Shown: piece by piece, positions 47,190 to 58,829 of the stretch
How the letters are laid out: each line of letters begins with the position of its first letter
How positions within the stretch are numbered: position 1 is the stretch's first letter
Source of the DNA: Rhinopithecus roxellana
Taxonomy: Eukaryota > Chordata > Mammalia > Primates > Cercopithecidae
Assembly (NCBI RefSeq): GCF_007565055.1
Contig: NC_044559.1
Coordinates: 41,658,546 to 41,722,545, forward strand
Length of the DNA: 64,000 nt
Reading direction: 5' to 3'
Position numbers and translations under genes: made by a program
The notes under the pieces: model-generated
Seen by the model: only the letters and a program-made list of their open reading frames with translations
Database searches by the model: none
Told to the model about the DNA's origin: nothing

Positions 47190-47600
47190 AGTTTCTCAGA
47201 TTTACCTTTGTCATCAGCACCTTCACACATACCCTTCTCTCTGCCTGGAAAACCACCAGTGCCCTCCTTTCCTCTACTCCTCAACTTCTCCTGGTTAACT
47301 CTTGCTCATCCTTCAGGTCTTAGCCTGAGGGTCATGTCCTCAGCAAAACCTCTGCTCCAGAATAGCCCAGGTCTGTGTGCTGGGTGAGCTCACAGACCCT
47401 CACACGTTTCCTTCATGGTGCTTATCATAGTTGCAAATTGCTGATAAGGCTGTCATTGTTTAGTGTCTGTCTTGCCCCTTTGCTGGAAACTCTGGGACAG
47501 CAGGGACATGTCCCATTGGTTCAGCCTGTGCCCTAGGCTTGGCCATCATGCCTGACCCCTGATACATATGCAATGCATGTGTATGAATGAATGGCATCAG
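47190..47600 (+). mobile_element. L2 LINE 3' part
   Basis: The order ctcatccttcaggtcttagc, gcagggacatgtcccattgg and gtgtatgaatgaatgg follows the L2 3' region. Confidence 0.65.
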
Positions 47601-48659
47601 TGCTACATAAGGAGACAGAAGTATTTTGTATTCCAAAAACACTGAGATCCATTTATTTCCCTTTTGAGACGTCCAGTTGATTTGGGGTGAAGTTAATCCC
47701 GAGTGTTTTTCCCCCAATAAGGGCTTTCTTGTCCCCCACTTGCCTGTCTATCAAGAGGATACGAATGTGATTTATCAAAATAGCAATAGCCCACTTGAGG
47801 CAATTGATAACAAGCTCCTTCATAAAGTAAGTTATTGTTTGGATCTTGTTCGCCACCTTTGTAATAAACACAGCCCCAAAATGACTTTGCTGAGAAGCAA
47901 CTTGGATAGACCTTTCATTGCCCTTGTTACTTCTGATAACTCCCATAGTACCTGTGATATCACTTTTCACTCATTCCATTAAATGGGAAACAGAATTGGC
48001 AGGAATTGTCATTTCCATGCATGCTGCTATGTCAGTAAGTCTGGGAAACATTCTTGGGATGGTTTGATGTCTTTTGGTCAATGATCCACCTAATGAAATG
48101 CTGTGCTACAGAAAATAGAATGTTGAATGGTGTTATTTGTAGGTTTTACTCTTTGGTCCGTTTAGTCAATGGCTCAACTGCAGATGTTGTGGCTCATTTT
48201 AGATGCTAATAAAAATACCTCATGGGACTGTTTCCTGGGGTTAGAGGAAAAACAAAACAATAGTGCAACTCTAAGACCTTGAACTAGAAAAAGGCCTGAC
48301 ACATTTTATAGGCTGGTGGTCATAAGCTAGTGAAGAGATTCTTCATTTAAGCAACTTCATTTAATCATGTTAATTACACCCTCTGGCCCTGCTCCAGAAT
48401 TTGTGGTACATAATATGGCTTTACCATTTCTTGGGTGACAAATGTGTTTTTAAGTTCCTTAGAAGTTTATTTACAATGTTATGAAAATGTAGCCATGCCA
48501 GAGAGGTGAGATCTGTAAGCTGCTGAGTTGCTGTGTGAGGAGAAGGATGGGGCAGGATGAGAAAGCCTCTAGCAGCTCTGGAGTGGAATGTGAGAGGAAT
48601 GGGAAAAGGATAACAAGGATGGATACTATGTTTATGTCCTATTTTGGCATGCTCCATGA
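47601..48659. other. Transposon-poor last-intron block
   Basis: No repeat is recognised. A 101-codon sense frame (47677-47982) overlaps a 105-codon antisense frame; neither resembles a known family, and mutual overlap argues for chance. The tract 47750-47960 is a possible conserved non-coding segment. Confidence 0.35.
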
Positions 48660-48785
48660 AATAATCATTAGAAGTAATGTATTATTAAATTATCATAACA
48701 ACTTACTGAGGCAGATACTGAGATCCACATTTGAGAGATAAGGAAACTCAGAGAGGCAAAGCAACTTGCCCTGGTAGGGGCTGCA
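48660..48785 (-). mobile_element. MIR SINE, antisense
   Basis: The stretch gagataaggaaactcagaga, then gcaaagcaacttgccctgg, matches reverse-complement MIR. Confidence 0.65.
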
Positions 48786-49186
48786 ATGTCAGCCTTAGGA
48801 TTTCTCAGCATGGAAGATTCTTGGATCGGAGGTGAGGATAAGTGGTGGTTACCTTACCGCAGCCCCAGGAGCCTCCAAATGGCCAAACAGTTCTTCTCTT
48901 GGGAATGGATCTGCTGCCTTCTTTCCTTGTTCATTCTTGGTAATGCCTCTTGTTTTCCCTGCTGTCCTCCAATCCCCCCTACTCTGATGGCTGCTCACCA
49001 AGTCTGAGCAGACACGAATATGTATTCATTGCCTTTTTGCCAGACAGCTACTGCGCAGTCACACTGTGTTCATCAGTTGTGGACGTTTGAACTAGTACGG
49101 GGAGAAAGCAGTGACAATTATTTGGTCTCTCCCTTTGACCAGTTAGAATGACTTTTGTTTCTGATATTTTATCTCAGCCAATGAGA
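48786..49186. other. Unique intron sequence
   Basis: I see no gene or repeat here. Confidence 0.5.
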
Positions 49187-49200
49187 GGATATGACCTACT

Positions 49201-49222
49201 TTTTTTCTTTTCTTTTCTTTCA

Positions 49223-49253
<31 letters not shown>

Positions 49254-49525
49254 CTTTTTTTTAAAAGAGATGGAGTCTTGCTCTGTTACCTGGGCTGGAG
49301 CGCAGTGGTGCGATCTTGGCTCACTGCAACCTCTGCCTCCTGGGTTCAAACAATTCTCCTGCCTCAGTCTCCAGAGTAACTGAGATTAAGGTGCATGCCA
49401 CCATGCCCAGCTAATTTTTTTTTTTTGTATTTTTAGTAGAGACAGGGTTTCACTGTGTTGCCCAGGCTGGTCTCAAACTCCTGAGCTTAGGCAATTTGCC
49501 CTCCTTGGTCTCACAAAGTGCTAAG
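49201..49525 (-). mobile_element. Alu, antisense, with a T/CTTTT-rich tail
   Basis: A pyrimidine tail with repeated cttttctttt is followed by agatggagtcttgctctgtt ... tctcacaaagtgctaa. Target duplications are ggatatgacctact(tt) from 49187 and ggatatgacctatttt from 49526. The 5' end of the Alu is slightly truncated. Confidence 0.95.
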
Positions 49526-49529
49526 GGAT

Positions 49530-51230
49530 ATGACCTATTTTCTTAATGCACCTTGGTAGAGTCTCCAAATAATCTCAATGTATGACCTCAGTAGGCTGAC
49601 TCAGGATCAAATTCCTGGAACATTTATATAACAAGGCCTCTTAGGCACCTTGGACTCGTGGTTCCATGCTAATATGTTACTGATGAGGTCATCAAGAGGA
49701 CCAGAATGGGAAAGGAGCACACCCAAAAACACACAGGACAGCAACCCAATCTAACCCTGAGTCACTATGTATCCATTTCCCTCAACAAACATAATTATGC
49801 TGTGAGCGAGGTGTTGGCCAAGGTGTTGAAGGAATCAACAGCCAACCCTTACAGAGTTGAGTCCAGCATTAAATATTAAACAATCGCACAATTTGTCATT
49901 GTTCGCCACTCTAATTGCACAGGGAGTGGGGAGGGGCTATTAACATGTGCAACTGGGAGACTTGGTCTAGTCTGGAGGTCAGATGAAGCTATGTTGCACA
50001 ACGGTATTGAGCTCTGAAGTATGAATGGAAAAATGATATTGAGCTCTGAAATATGAATAGAAATTGATTAGGGGAAGGCATGAGGAGAAGGGATTCCTGG
50101 GAATCCGGGATCAGAACAGCACATGTGGAGCCCCAAGAGGAGAAGCAGCACATGTATTTGAGGAACTAAAGGGAAGACCATGGCTTCGGTAGGATGAGTG
50201 AAGGGGAAATAGCTGGGATGGTTGGCAGGGCCAGGGATGTAGCCTTAAATGACACAGGGGCTTAGCTGTTCTCTTACAGCAGTGGGAAGGAGTCAGCCAA
50301 GCAGGAGAATGGCTGCGCCTGTTTGCTCTTGAGAGAACATCACCGCTGTGTCCCAAGTCCAGTTCCAGAGCAGTGTCCTGGGCCCCGGGTCTGCATGCAC
50401 TGAAAGCTTATGCTGTCATCACCGACATGTCTAAAATAAAAAAGCTTTTCTTTTATTTATACTTCTTTTCCTGCTTTGCTATTGCGGATTAATAAAATTA
50501 CATGCATGAAATTACTGAATTTGTTTTAAAGAAGATAAAGCTGTTCATTATAGAACTTTTCATGTTTTTCTATTAGCTTCATAGAAACTCTGAAAGTAGA
50601 AGCAGTTCTATGAAAGATAGTGAAATATGAAAATATTGTCCCTGTCCTCAGAAATTATCCTGTTAGATCTAGACAGAACCAGGATACCAATAACAGGATC
50701 ACAAAAAATGACTGATAGGTGCAATGCACGTTTCTAAGCATTGAGCAGCTTGTTTTCTTGAAAGACATATTTCTTTGACAACCACTCAAAATGTCACCTA
50801 CAGGAGACAGAGGCACATTAGTTTGTGACTTAAACTGAAGTCTCTCTACAGTGTGTTGCTTACTGGGAAGCGTTGGGAAACTTACCACCCTGAACACTGA
50901 TCCTTCAGGAAAACCATTGGCCCCTACCTGAATGCAGGTGGACACACCCTTCAGCCCATGGGCCTGTTGCATCCTGAAGGCTGGGACCTCAGAGTCATGT
51001 GATTATCGAGCCTGGAATGAACCCGCCAGGGTGTGTGCACAGCACCACGGACCAGTGCAACTACAGGATCAGGACTCCAGGGTTCAAGCCCAATTCTTTT
51101 GGGGAAAATGGGGCTGATCCTGCCTGCCTACGGGAAGTCTGTACGGTTCAACAAGAAAATAACTGTGAAAGTGGAGGACCCCCCAACGGAGAATGGCAAT
51201 TCAGCCTGACAGCAACCTTGAAAGAGTTCC
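49530..51230. other. Unique intron sequence
   Basis: This has no recognisable gene. It contains the 32-bp duplication at 50005-50068 and AT-rich sequence near 50440-50640. Confidence 0.5.
50005..50068. repeat. Tandem duplication, 2 x 32 bp
   Basis: The unit tattgagctctgaagtatga... occurs at 50005-50036 and 50037-50068 with a few substitutions. Confidence 0.9.
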
Positions 51231-51252
51231 CTTTTTTTTTTTTTTTTTTTTT
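51231..51252. repeat. Poly(T) tract
   Basis: About 22 T lie in unique sequence with no Alu body attached. Confidence 0.9.
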
Positions 51253-51704
51253 GGTTAGGGGAGGTTTTCCACTAGACTAGAATCTTTTCAGCAAAAATAA
51301 CCCATAGACAGTTAAAGTGAACACACACACAGATACTAAACGAGCATTGTTGGTATGAGCTGCTTTTATGAGGTCTCTATTGAGAACTACCTGAATGTTC
51401 TCTTTGGCAAGGGGCTTCCCTGGGGCAGAGGGCTGGTATTCCCTGCAGATGCACCCCTCTGCCTCGCCTGCTCCCCTCTCGCCTCCCAGCTGGTAAGATC
51501 TGTAGCTGTTAGAGAATTGAGCCCTTCCTGCCAGAGGTCTGCTGAGTTTGCCAACACAGGCATGTCTTAAAATGTTTTATTCACTTTGTCTGTGACACAG
51601 AAGGTTCATTTCATCCCTGGGAAACCACTTACCACGAGGCAGAGACCCTTTCACCTGCTGGATTTTCTGCAGCACACCAGCAATATTACACTGGTGGGAA
51701 CTTA

Positions 51705-51707
<3 letters not shown>

Positions 51708-51747
<40 letters not shown>
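51708..51747. repeat. Pure poly(A) tract, 40 bp
   Basis: Forty uninterrupted A occur 636 bp before the terminal PLPP4 exon, without any SINE body on its left. It is likely length-polymorphic. Confidence 0.95.
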
Positions 51748-51748
<1 letters not shown>

Positions 51749-51885
51749 CACAGCTCCCGAGATATTTAGATCCTACAGGGATGGCTTGAATTTTTCTTTC
51801 AGAATTTAGAATTGATTTCAAAAATCAGGAATACAAATTTGAGTTTATGCAATGCTCAGGTGTGAGTTAAAGAAATACAGGGAAG

Positions 51886-52153
51886 GGCTTGGTGTGGAGG
51901 TTCACGCCTGTATTCCAATGCTTTGGGAGGCTGAGATGTGCAGATCACTTGAGGTCAGGAGTTCGAGACCAGCCTGGCCAACATGGTGAAACCCTGTCTC
52001 TACTAAAAAGCATAAATTAGCTGAGAGTGGTGGCATGTGCCTGAAATCCCAGCTACTTGGGAGGCTAAGGCGGGAGAATCACTTGAACTGGGGAGGCGGA
52101 TGCTACAGTGAGGCGAGATTGCACCACTGTACTCCAGCCTGGGCGACAGAGCA
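51886..52153 (+). mobile_element. Alu, sense, 230 bp before the terminal exon
   Basis: It runs from ggcttggtgtggaggttcac to ctgggcgacagagc with almost no A tail. Target duplications are aaatacagggaag (51873-51885) and aaaaacagggaag (52154-52166). Confidence 0.95.
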
Positions 52154-52383
52154 AAAAACAGGGAAGAAAGAATCAAGTACTCATTTTTTAATGTTTAAGT
52201 GCCAAAAATGATGGCAGTTTGCAGAGGCCACCACCGTGGTTTCTCTTTCTTTTAGTCTTTCAGGGGGTCCTGTAAGCAAACCAGGTCCTAGAGCAGGAAG
52301 GAGAAGTGCTTTCTGGAAAATATAACTGGCCACATTTGAACAAATAGTAACCCATTTTTCCCACTCTGCTGTTTCTTGCCTAG

Positions 52384-52583
52384 ATTCCTTTGTGGGCGGA
52401 GTCATCGGCCTCATTTTTGCATACATTTGCTACAGACAGCACTATCCTCCTCTGGCCAACACAGCTTGCCATAAACCCTATGTTAGTCTGCGAGTCCCAG
52501 CCTCACTGAAGAAAGAGGAGAGACCCACAGCTGACAGCGCACCCAGCTTGCCTCTGGAGGGGATCACCGAAGGCCCCGTATGA
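52384..52583 (+). CDS. PLPP4: PLPP4 terminal coding exon with stop codon
   Basis: This exon completes the Asp codon begun in the previous exon (G from 40676 plus AT) and continues DSFVGGVIGLIFAYICYRQH to the TGA at 52581-52583. It encodes 66 residues counting the split Asp. That Asp is the final residue of the PAP2 C3 motif (SRxxxxxHxxxD), which in this family works with the His nucleophile in a charge relay. A final membrane segment follows (about FVGGVIGLIFAYICY). After it comes a roughly 44-residue hydrophilic tail with KKEERP and a Ser/Pro/Glu-rich end (DSAPSLPLEGITEGPV), expected to face the cytoplasm. The acceptor tract before 52384 is strong. No frameshift or premature stop is visible. 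The tail is the part most divergent from PLPP5 and supports the PLPP4 assignment. Confidence 0.95.
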
Positions 52584-52940
52584 CCAGTGTCCTGGGAGGA
52601 TGGACGCTAAGCCCTGGGCACATCTGCCACCCTGACATCATAACACAATAGAAATGGTTTTCTGTAGTGTTTTTCATCAGTTGTTTCTCAAAGTCATCGT
52701 ACTTCTGCTTCTGTTTCACTGATGTTTCACTGCTACTTTAAATGTCTACTTCCAACATCCTTGAATTTGCAAACGAAGGACACCAGGAACAATCTCTGAG
52801 AGACCTGTGGAAGAGGCTGCGAAGGTGGGGTTTGGGGAGCTTGGCCGATTCCTCTATCCAAAGTGTTTGCTGTAACAGCCACCTTCCTATGTTTTCATGG
52901 TTGTAAAACATAATAAAACCTCCCACCTGGAAGAGTTGGT
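52584..52940 (+). other. PLPP4: PLPP4 3' UTR (proximal form)
   Basis: This unique, transposon-free sequence lies between the TGA and the first canonical polyadenylation signal. It is about 350 nt long. The end is approximate because the cleavage site is inferred from the signal rather than seen. Confidence 0.75.
52912..52917 (+). terminator. PLPP4: Polyadenylation signal AATAAA (proximal)
   Basis: A canonical AATAAA lies 329 nt after the stop codon. GT-rich sequence (gttggtgttgg, from about 52935) follows at the spacing expected of a downstream element, so cleavage is predicted near 52930-52935. Confidence 0.8.
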
Positions 52941-53850
52941 GTTGGCCGCCCAGTGCAACAAGTCATTTGGAGATGCAGCGGGTTTCTCAGCAGAGACCCA
53001 AAGCCAGCTTTGTCTGTAGGTCATTCCAGGTGCTGAGCTTGGAAGCAAAGGCTCAGAACCTTTCTGAGCCATCAGCTTCTCATAGCCCATGTCTCTAAAA
53101 TAGATTTGAAACTTGGAGTGACAGCTTGAGCATTTCCAGGGCTTTTGAATCATTGAATCTGGAAGCAAATAAAATTAATAACTTCATGCACAGACCTCCA
53201 CCAAACACTATGAGCATGAAGATGCATGAGTGCATGTGTGGGGGATGAGGTCACTGCAGTTGCCTGAGGGTTCATGGGCACAGTATCCTTCCCATCTTCC
53301 AGTCTGTTTGTGGAGCCACTTCTGTAGCTCTGCCTCATACAGTGAATTTTTGGGGCATGGGGACTTTACTTAGCTCTTCTGCAAGAAGTAGTGTGACTGA
53401 TCTCACAGATCAGAAACCGCATGGCTGGGGCTCATCTCAAGGGAGTGGCTGAGTGGCCATTGGAGGTAAGAAGCAGCTTCCGGCTGAGAGTTTTTCCCCT
53501 TTAAGGTCTGAGTTTTGCAGAGCTCTGCTCTAAGGATTCTCCAAGTGGTGGTGTGTTCCTGTTCCCATGTAGCAGGCAATGTTTCAGCATGATAGGACTC
53601 TGGTAGAGGGTACAAGAACAGAATCAGGAATGTGCCATGTCTCTCGCTCAACTCTTTGCATTGTTGAATACAGCCAGTCAGACAGTCAATATGAACCTTT
53701 TTCAGTCTGAGTATATAGCACGCTGCTTCTTGGCCAGCTTGTTTTTTCAAGGCAGTGAACATCCCCTTCATCCAGTTCCGATCGGATGTACCATGTGGTT
53801 CTTCAGATTCCTGGGCCTGGGTGCTATGAGGTGATGCATCTTTGTTATCC
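52941..53850. other. Downstream flank of PLPP4, unique
   Basis: No gene is seen. The 171-codon minus frame at 53403-53918 begins in an Alu and continues through unique DNA, so it is treated as chance. Confidence 0.5.
53168..53173 (+). terminator. Possible distal polyadenylation signal AATAAA
   Basis: A second canonical hexamer lies 256 bp after the first, in unique sequence on the gene strand. It could mark a longer 3' UTR, but no strong GT-rich element is obvious directly after it. Confidence 0.35.
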
Positions 53851-53864
53851 GGAGTGTTACTTTT

Positions 53865-54153
53865 TTTTTTTTTGAGATGGAGTCTCGCTCTGTCACCCAG
53901 CCTGGAGTGCAGTGGCATGATCTCAGCTCACTGCAACCTCTGCCTCTGGGTTCAAGCTATTCTCGTGCCTCAGCCTCCCAAATAGCTAAGACTACAGGCA
54001 CCCACCTCCATGCCTGGCTAATTTTTGTATTTTTAGTAGACACGGGGTTTCACCATGTTGGCCAGGCTGGTCTCGAACTCCTGGCCTCAAGTGATCTCGC
54101 CTTGGCATCTCAAAGTGCTGGGATTATAAGCGTGAGCCACTGCACCTGGCCAA
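53865..54153 (-). mobile_element. Alu, antisense
   Basis: T tract and gagatggagtctcgctctgt ... gagccactgcacctggcc. Target duplications are gagtgttactttt (53852-53864) and gagtgtcactttt (54154-54166). Confidence 0.95.
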
Positions 54154-54166
54154 GAGTGTCACTTTT

Positions 54167-55528
54167 GGGCAGTTAGCATAATGGACTGCATTTTGAAAGA
54201 CTTGAGTGGCTGCCTAAATGGTCAGCTGATCAGTGCTGGGCTGCATGTGCAAGTTAGAAACATCAGAATATCTTTGATCAGCCATTTCTGTTAAGCTCCA
54301 TGGGCTTAACCTTGGAGTGCATGTACCACAGACTATGCTCCATGAGCCCCAGTGCAGCTGTCTCCAGCACTGGTCCTTCCAAACCGGCTTTGGCACAGAG
54401 TCATGTGATTATCCCATGGATGGAGTGGGAGAAGGGGAGGCTTGAACTGACCTCCATCCAAAGTCAAGCCATTGATTTTTTAAAAAGTATAGCAGTTACA
54501 ATGGCAAGCAACTTTGAAGATGAATGTGAGATATTTTAAGAGATAAATCATAGCCATTGAAAAGACATAATTTTAAATTCTGAGCTAAAATTCATTTAAA
54601 ATTAGAAAATTAAACAATAATTTAACTAAAAACTCTATAATTTTCAAAAAATAAAGCCCCAAATAGAAATGTAGGAAAGGAATCCTTTGCTACTGTTAAG
54701 AAAAAAACAAAAAAACAAAAACCCATCCTGATGTGGCCCACATTCTTATTTGATTCAGTTTTATCTGATTTCTGTAACAGAAAGCAGGAGGAAAGGAAAA
54801 GGGTTGTACTTCAGTTGATAAAGGCTTAAAATTCTGAACCATAAAGTGTAAATTTAATATAAATAATTAAAGATAAATGGCCAGGAAGTACTCTGCAAAG
54901 TAACAACAGAGTATTATTAATGCTGATAATTACACAGACAATCCTAAGACTGGCCATGTAAAAGCTTTGATTAAAATATCGTCAAAACTACAAATGATGT
55001 AATAACATGAAGCTGATGGTAGGATCCTCAGGAGTCATAATGAACAGTGTAAGCCAGTTCACAAAAGGCAGACGTTTTTACAGATCCTTATGTTTTAATT
55101 TCATGCTCTATTCATGTGAGGTAAATATAACATCACAGTGTACCAATTAAATGGCCATAATGAGAACATTTATTCCTCGACCCCTGATTGTTTTTGGATG
55201 TGGGGTTCCTAATTCAGTCTCTTAAAAGTAGGTTACACACAGTGTGAAGAGTCTGAGCCCACCCTGGGAGCTGTGGGCTGCCTGAATTTCTTCCTTCATT
55301 GAGTAAACTTACTCAGAGTCCATATTAGAGATTGGCAGCCACAAGCTCAGATACCTTGAGGTACTAGGAAGAGAATACAGTGAATGAGGCAAGTGGGGAC
55401 ATTAAGGAATAGTGGAGACTGTGGAGAACTAAAAGCACACACCCTAGGGAAGTGGTGCTGACCCTCTTTAGCTGCAGGTTGTTATTTGCCGGATAGAAAG
55501 GCAGGCCCAGTGTTGTCAGATCTTTTGA
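54167..55528. other. AT-rich unique flank
   Basis: I found no gene or clear transposon. Bases 54530-54720 are strongly A-rich, with aaaaaaacaaaaaaac near 54703. Confidence 0.5.
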
Positions 55529-55833
55529 TTTTTTTTTTTTTTTTTTTTTTTTTACGGAGTCTTGCTCTGTCGCCCAGGCTGGAGTGCAGTGGCACAATCC
55601 TGGCTCACTGCAAGCTCCGCCTCCTGGGTTCATGCCATTCTCCTGCCTCAGCCTCCTGAGTAGCTGGGACTACAGTTGCCCGCCAACATGCCCAGCTGAT
55701 TTTTTGTATTTTTTAGTAGAGACGGGGTTTCACCATATTAGCCAGGATGGTCTTGATCTCCTGACCTCGTGATCCACCTGCCTTGGCCTCCCAACGTGCT
55801 GGGATTACAGGCGTGAGCCACCGTGCCGCCCCA
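55529..55833 (-). mobile_element. AluY/Sx-type Alu, antisense
   Basis: T25 tract, then acggagtcttgctctgtcgc, gcaagctccgcctcctgggt and tctcctgacctcgtgatcca, ending gagccaccgtgcc. Confidence 0.95.
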
Positions 55834-58165
55834 AACACATATTCCCCCAAGAGAAGTCAAGAATCTTCATTTTATATGAGATTGTTTGATTTTACCTTGG
55901 GCAACTGTTTCCACTGAGATACATTAGAATGCAACCAACAATACACCCCAGTGAAAGAAGCTTAATCCTTAATCAGTAGGGGTTTATTAAGATTAAAAAT
56001 AATAAGAAAGTAAGAGGTTAGTGGTCTCAAAGCCCCCAGCCTCTTGCTCCACCATCTTCACTATGCCAGTGATTCTTCCCTCATGATCACAAGGTGGCTG
56101 CAGCATTCCCAAGAATCACATCCTCATCCCATCATGCTCAAAGGCAGAAAGAAAGGAGCCCATTCATGTGACAAGATAACTCTACTTGTGGGTCCCTATC
56201 AGGGAAGAAGTTTCCCAGCACCCCTGAGAAAGATTTCCTTTACTTGCATTAGCTAGAATGATGTTAGATGGCCACCCCAAGAAGTCAGGGGGACTTGGAA
56301 GGGTGAATATCCAGCATTTTCAGTCTCTTTGCAGGAGGCAGATTCTACCTGCTTGGGAGAAGGGTTAAAGAATGGCTGTTGGGTTGACAATAAACAGCGT
56401 CTGTGAGAGCACCAAACTTGTTCAATTAAAACACAAAAATGGCACTTCAGTCACATAAAAATGTAGAGCAGGCTGTCTGCAGTCTCCTTTAGGGCTCACA
56501 TGGCTTCTTAGTGGATTAAAATTTGAGCAGAAGAGCTGGCTCTTTTGTCAATCTGTTTAGCTCTATTGAATTGCCCTTCTCCCAAAGAGCTTTTCTAGGT
56601 TAAGCCGTGGTGCTTGTTGTCTGGGCATACTCCATCTCCCTGAAGGTTCTGGCACATTCCCCTCAGCTTTACCATTTTGAAGATACTGTTCTTTTCCTTA
56701 AACTCACTGTTTTCTCACCTCCCATTACTTATCACTTAAGATATGTCCCTTCTTTCCAGTTCAGAACGAATGGGTCACATCCACAGTTATCTGCTTCCTC
56801 TTCACATCTGGAGTTGACCCCACTTGGGAAGGCTCTTCCTTCTTTAGAAAAACTCCTCACAGACAGGACTAGGGTTCTAGAAATGATGACTGGCAAACTT
56901 CCTCTCTCCCTCCCTACTCAAACCTACTAGTCAAAAGGGAGACCCCCAGCCTAGGTGACCCAATCTCAGTCTCACTCCTAGGAGCTGGAACAGAGCTGAG
57001 CCACCTTAATGACAGCCTCTTAGAAAAGAAAAACATAAGCCCCTACTTCCAGATACCCCGGAGTGCCCCATTTCCTGCCTGCCTGAAATGGTTGCTCAGC
57101 TCTTCCTTCAGTACTGTGAGCCACCCAGAGCCTGCCAATGCATGCATTTTTCCCCCAACTAGAGCTGCTTTCTATTTCTCACAACTGAAACATCTTCTAA
57201 ACAAAAGCTTTAATTTCATCAGTCCCAGCTCTCCAGATGTGGAAGAGGTATTTCCAGGAGGTGTACAGAGCATTACAATGATGACACTGGGCTTCAAAAT
57301 TCCACTCCCACCTTCAAAACTGAGCTTTCCAAAGGTTAGTTCATCCATCATGCAAACCCCAGGTGGAAATTTCAGAGAATGCCTGGCAGGTAGTTAATCT
57401 AAACTGGCATGTTTCCCAAATCTTTAGCATTTAGTGATTCCAAACTGGCACACACACAAAACATCCAGCTACAGTAGCATTTCGAGGGAAGCCTGACACA
57501 GTGCTTGGATCTTGCTCTCTGTGCCCAGTTCAAAACAAATAAAAGCAAAACAACAACAGTAGCAACAACAAAGCAAAACCATTTTCCTAAGTTTTACAAA
57601 GTAAAAAGCCAGTTTCAGTGTAAAGTTTACCGTGAGTGTTAAAGATGTGTGCTTCTTTGGGGAGTATTTTTTCCCTTGCATGTGTGTTTGTGTTTTTGCC
57701 TTTAGAACTTTGATAGGCATGTCCTATCTCTTCTCAGCACACCATGTGTTTAGGGACATGGGTACCTGCTTTGGTCAAGAAGAGCGTTAATATATTAGAA
57801 GATGGCTTTGATAGCCCCTGGCTATAACCATCCTAGACCAAAGGAGTTCAGTCTCAATTAGGATAAATACTTTAATGTAATTTGCACCATTGCTGCTGTC
57901 TGGGAGTAGAGGACATGAAGAACTAGAAATCTAGAAGCAGTTTTTGTGTGTGTGAAGGCAGAGGAAAAGAAGAGATGGCCTTTATCAAAAGGGAATTTGA
58001 TAGAGCTGGTCCAGCTTTGTGAAAATACAATACAATGCAGGTGTGATTAATAGATTCTAAATTCTCCTCTTACAGATCCAAATGTAAAATAGCATATTAA
58101 AGGCTCTGAAAAGTCCTGCCATGAAGAAACTGTTTGACTGTGAAACATGCCCCCCACCGCCCAGC
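55834..58165. other. Downstream flank, mostly unique
   Basis: No exon is recognised. Sequence around 56060-56330 (cacaaggtggctgcagcatt) resembles part of an old MER-type repeat, but I cannot assign it. Confidence 0.45.
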
Positions 58166-58457
58166 TTTTTTTTTTTGAGACAGAGTCTCACTCTGTCTCC
58201 CAGACTGGACTGCAGTGGCGCGATCTCAGCTCACTGCAAGCTCCGCCTCCCGGGTTCACACCATTCTCCTGCCTTAGCCTCCCAAGTATCTGGGACTACA
58301 GGCGCCCGCCACCATGCCTGGCTAATTTTTTGTATTTTTAGTAGAGATGGGGTTTCACCGTGTTAGCCAAGATGGTCTCGATGTCCTGACCTCATGATCC
58401 GCCCACCTCGGCCTCCCTAAGTACTGGGATTATGGGCATGAGCCACCGCACCCAGCA
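58166..58457 (-). mobile_element. AluY-like Alu, antisense
   Basis: T tract, gagacagagtctcactctgt, gcaagctccgcctcccgggt and gagccaccgcacccagc give a full-length antisense Alu. Confidence 0.95.
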
Positions 58458-58829
58458 CCGCTTTTCATTCCTCGATGGCATCTTTTCATCCCAGTGCTTG
58501 CAGTGGTACTGCCATGACTGCTTGCCAGTGGATTCTGTAAATGATCAGGATTAATAATGCTCCCAGTGACAGACAATGAGAGTAATATCTTAACACAACA
58601 TATGCTGTGTGATGGGTGGCGTCTCTTCTTGCTATGTGGTGTCTCTTCGTTTTTTGCCCTGGAAAGATCCCCAGACTGACATAGAACACAGTCGCAGATG
58701 CCCTGGGGACATCATACACTGTCCTGTGATGTGATGCTAAACACCTGCTTTCATCCACATACAGGGTGCTCTTCAAGGATGGCACAGAGGAGAGAACCAC
58801 TTAGAACAGGGCCAGGCAGTCCTGCTAAC

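Larger units (their letters stand above)
40677..52383 (+). other. PLPP4: PLPP4 last intron (11,707 bp)
   Basis: This is a GT-AG intron: the donor is gtgagt at 40677 and the acceptor is tgtttcttgcctag ending at 52383. A good branch-point candidate is tagtaac, with its A at about 52350, 33 nt before the acceptor AG. It is a phase 1 intron that splits the Asp codon (G|AT) of the PAP2 C3 motif. If it were retained, translation would add seven codons (GESLPGA) and stop at the TGA at 40697-40699. It contains MER5-like and MER20 elements, a CR1/L3-like relic, three Alus, L2/MIR pieces and a pure A40 tract. Confidence 0.9.

Noticed and set aside
53403..53918. 171-codon minus-strand open frame
   Set aside because: It starts inside the Alu at 53865-54153 and has no family resemblance; likely chance.
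58590..58660. Apparent short repeat ggtgtctcttc / ggcgtctcttc
   Set aside because: Only about 11 bases recur at irregular spacing; not distinguishable from chance.
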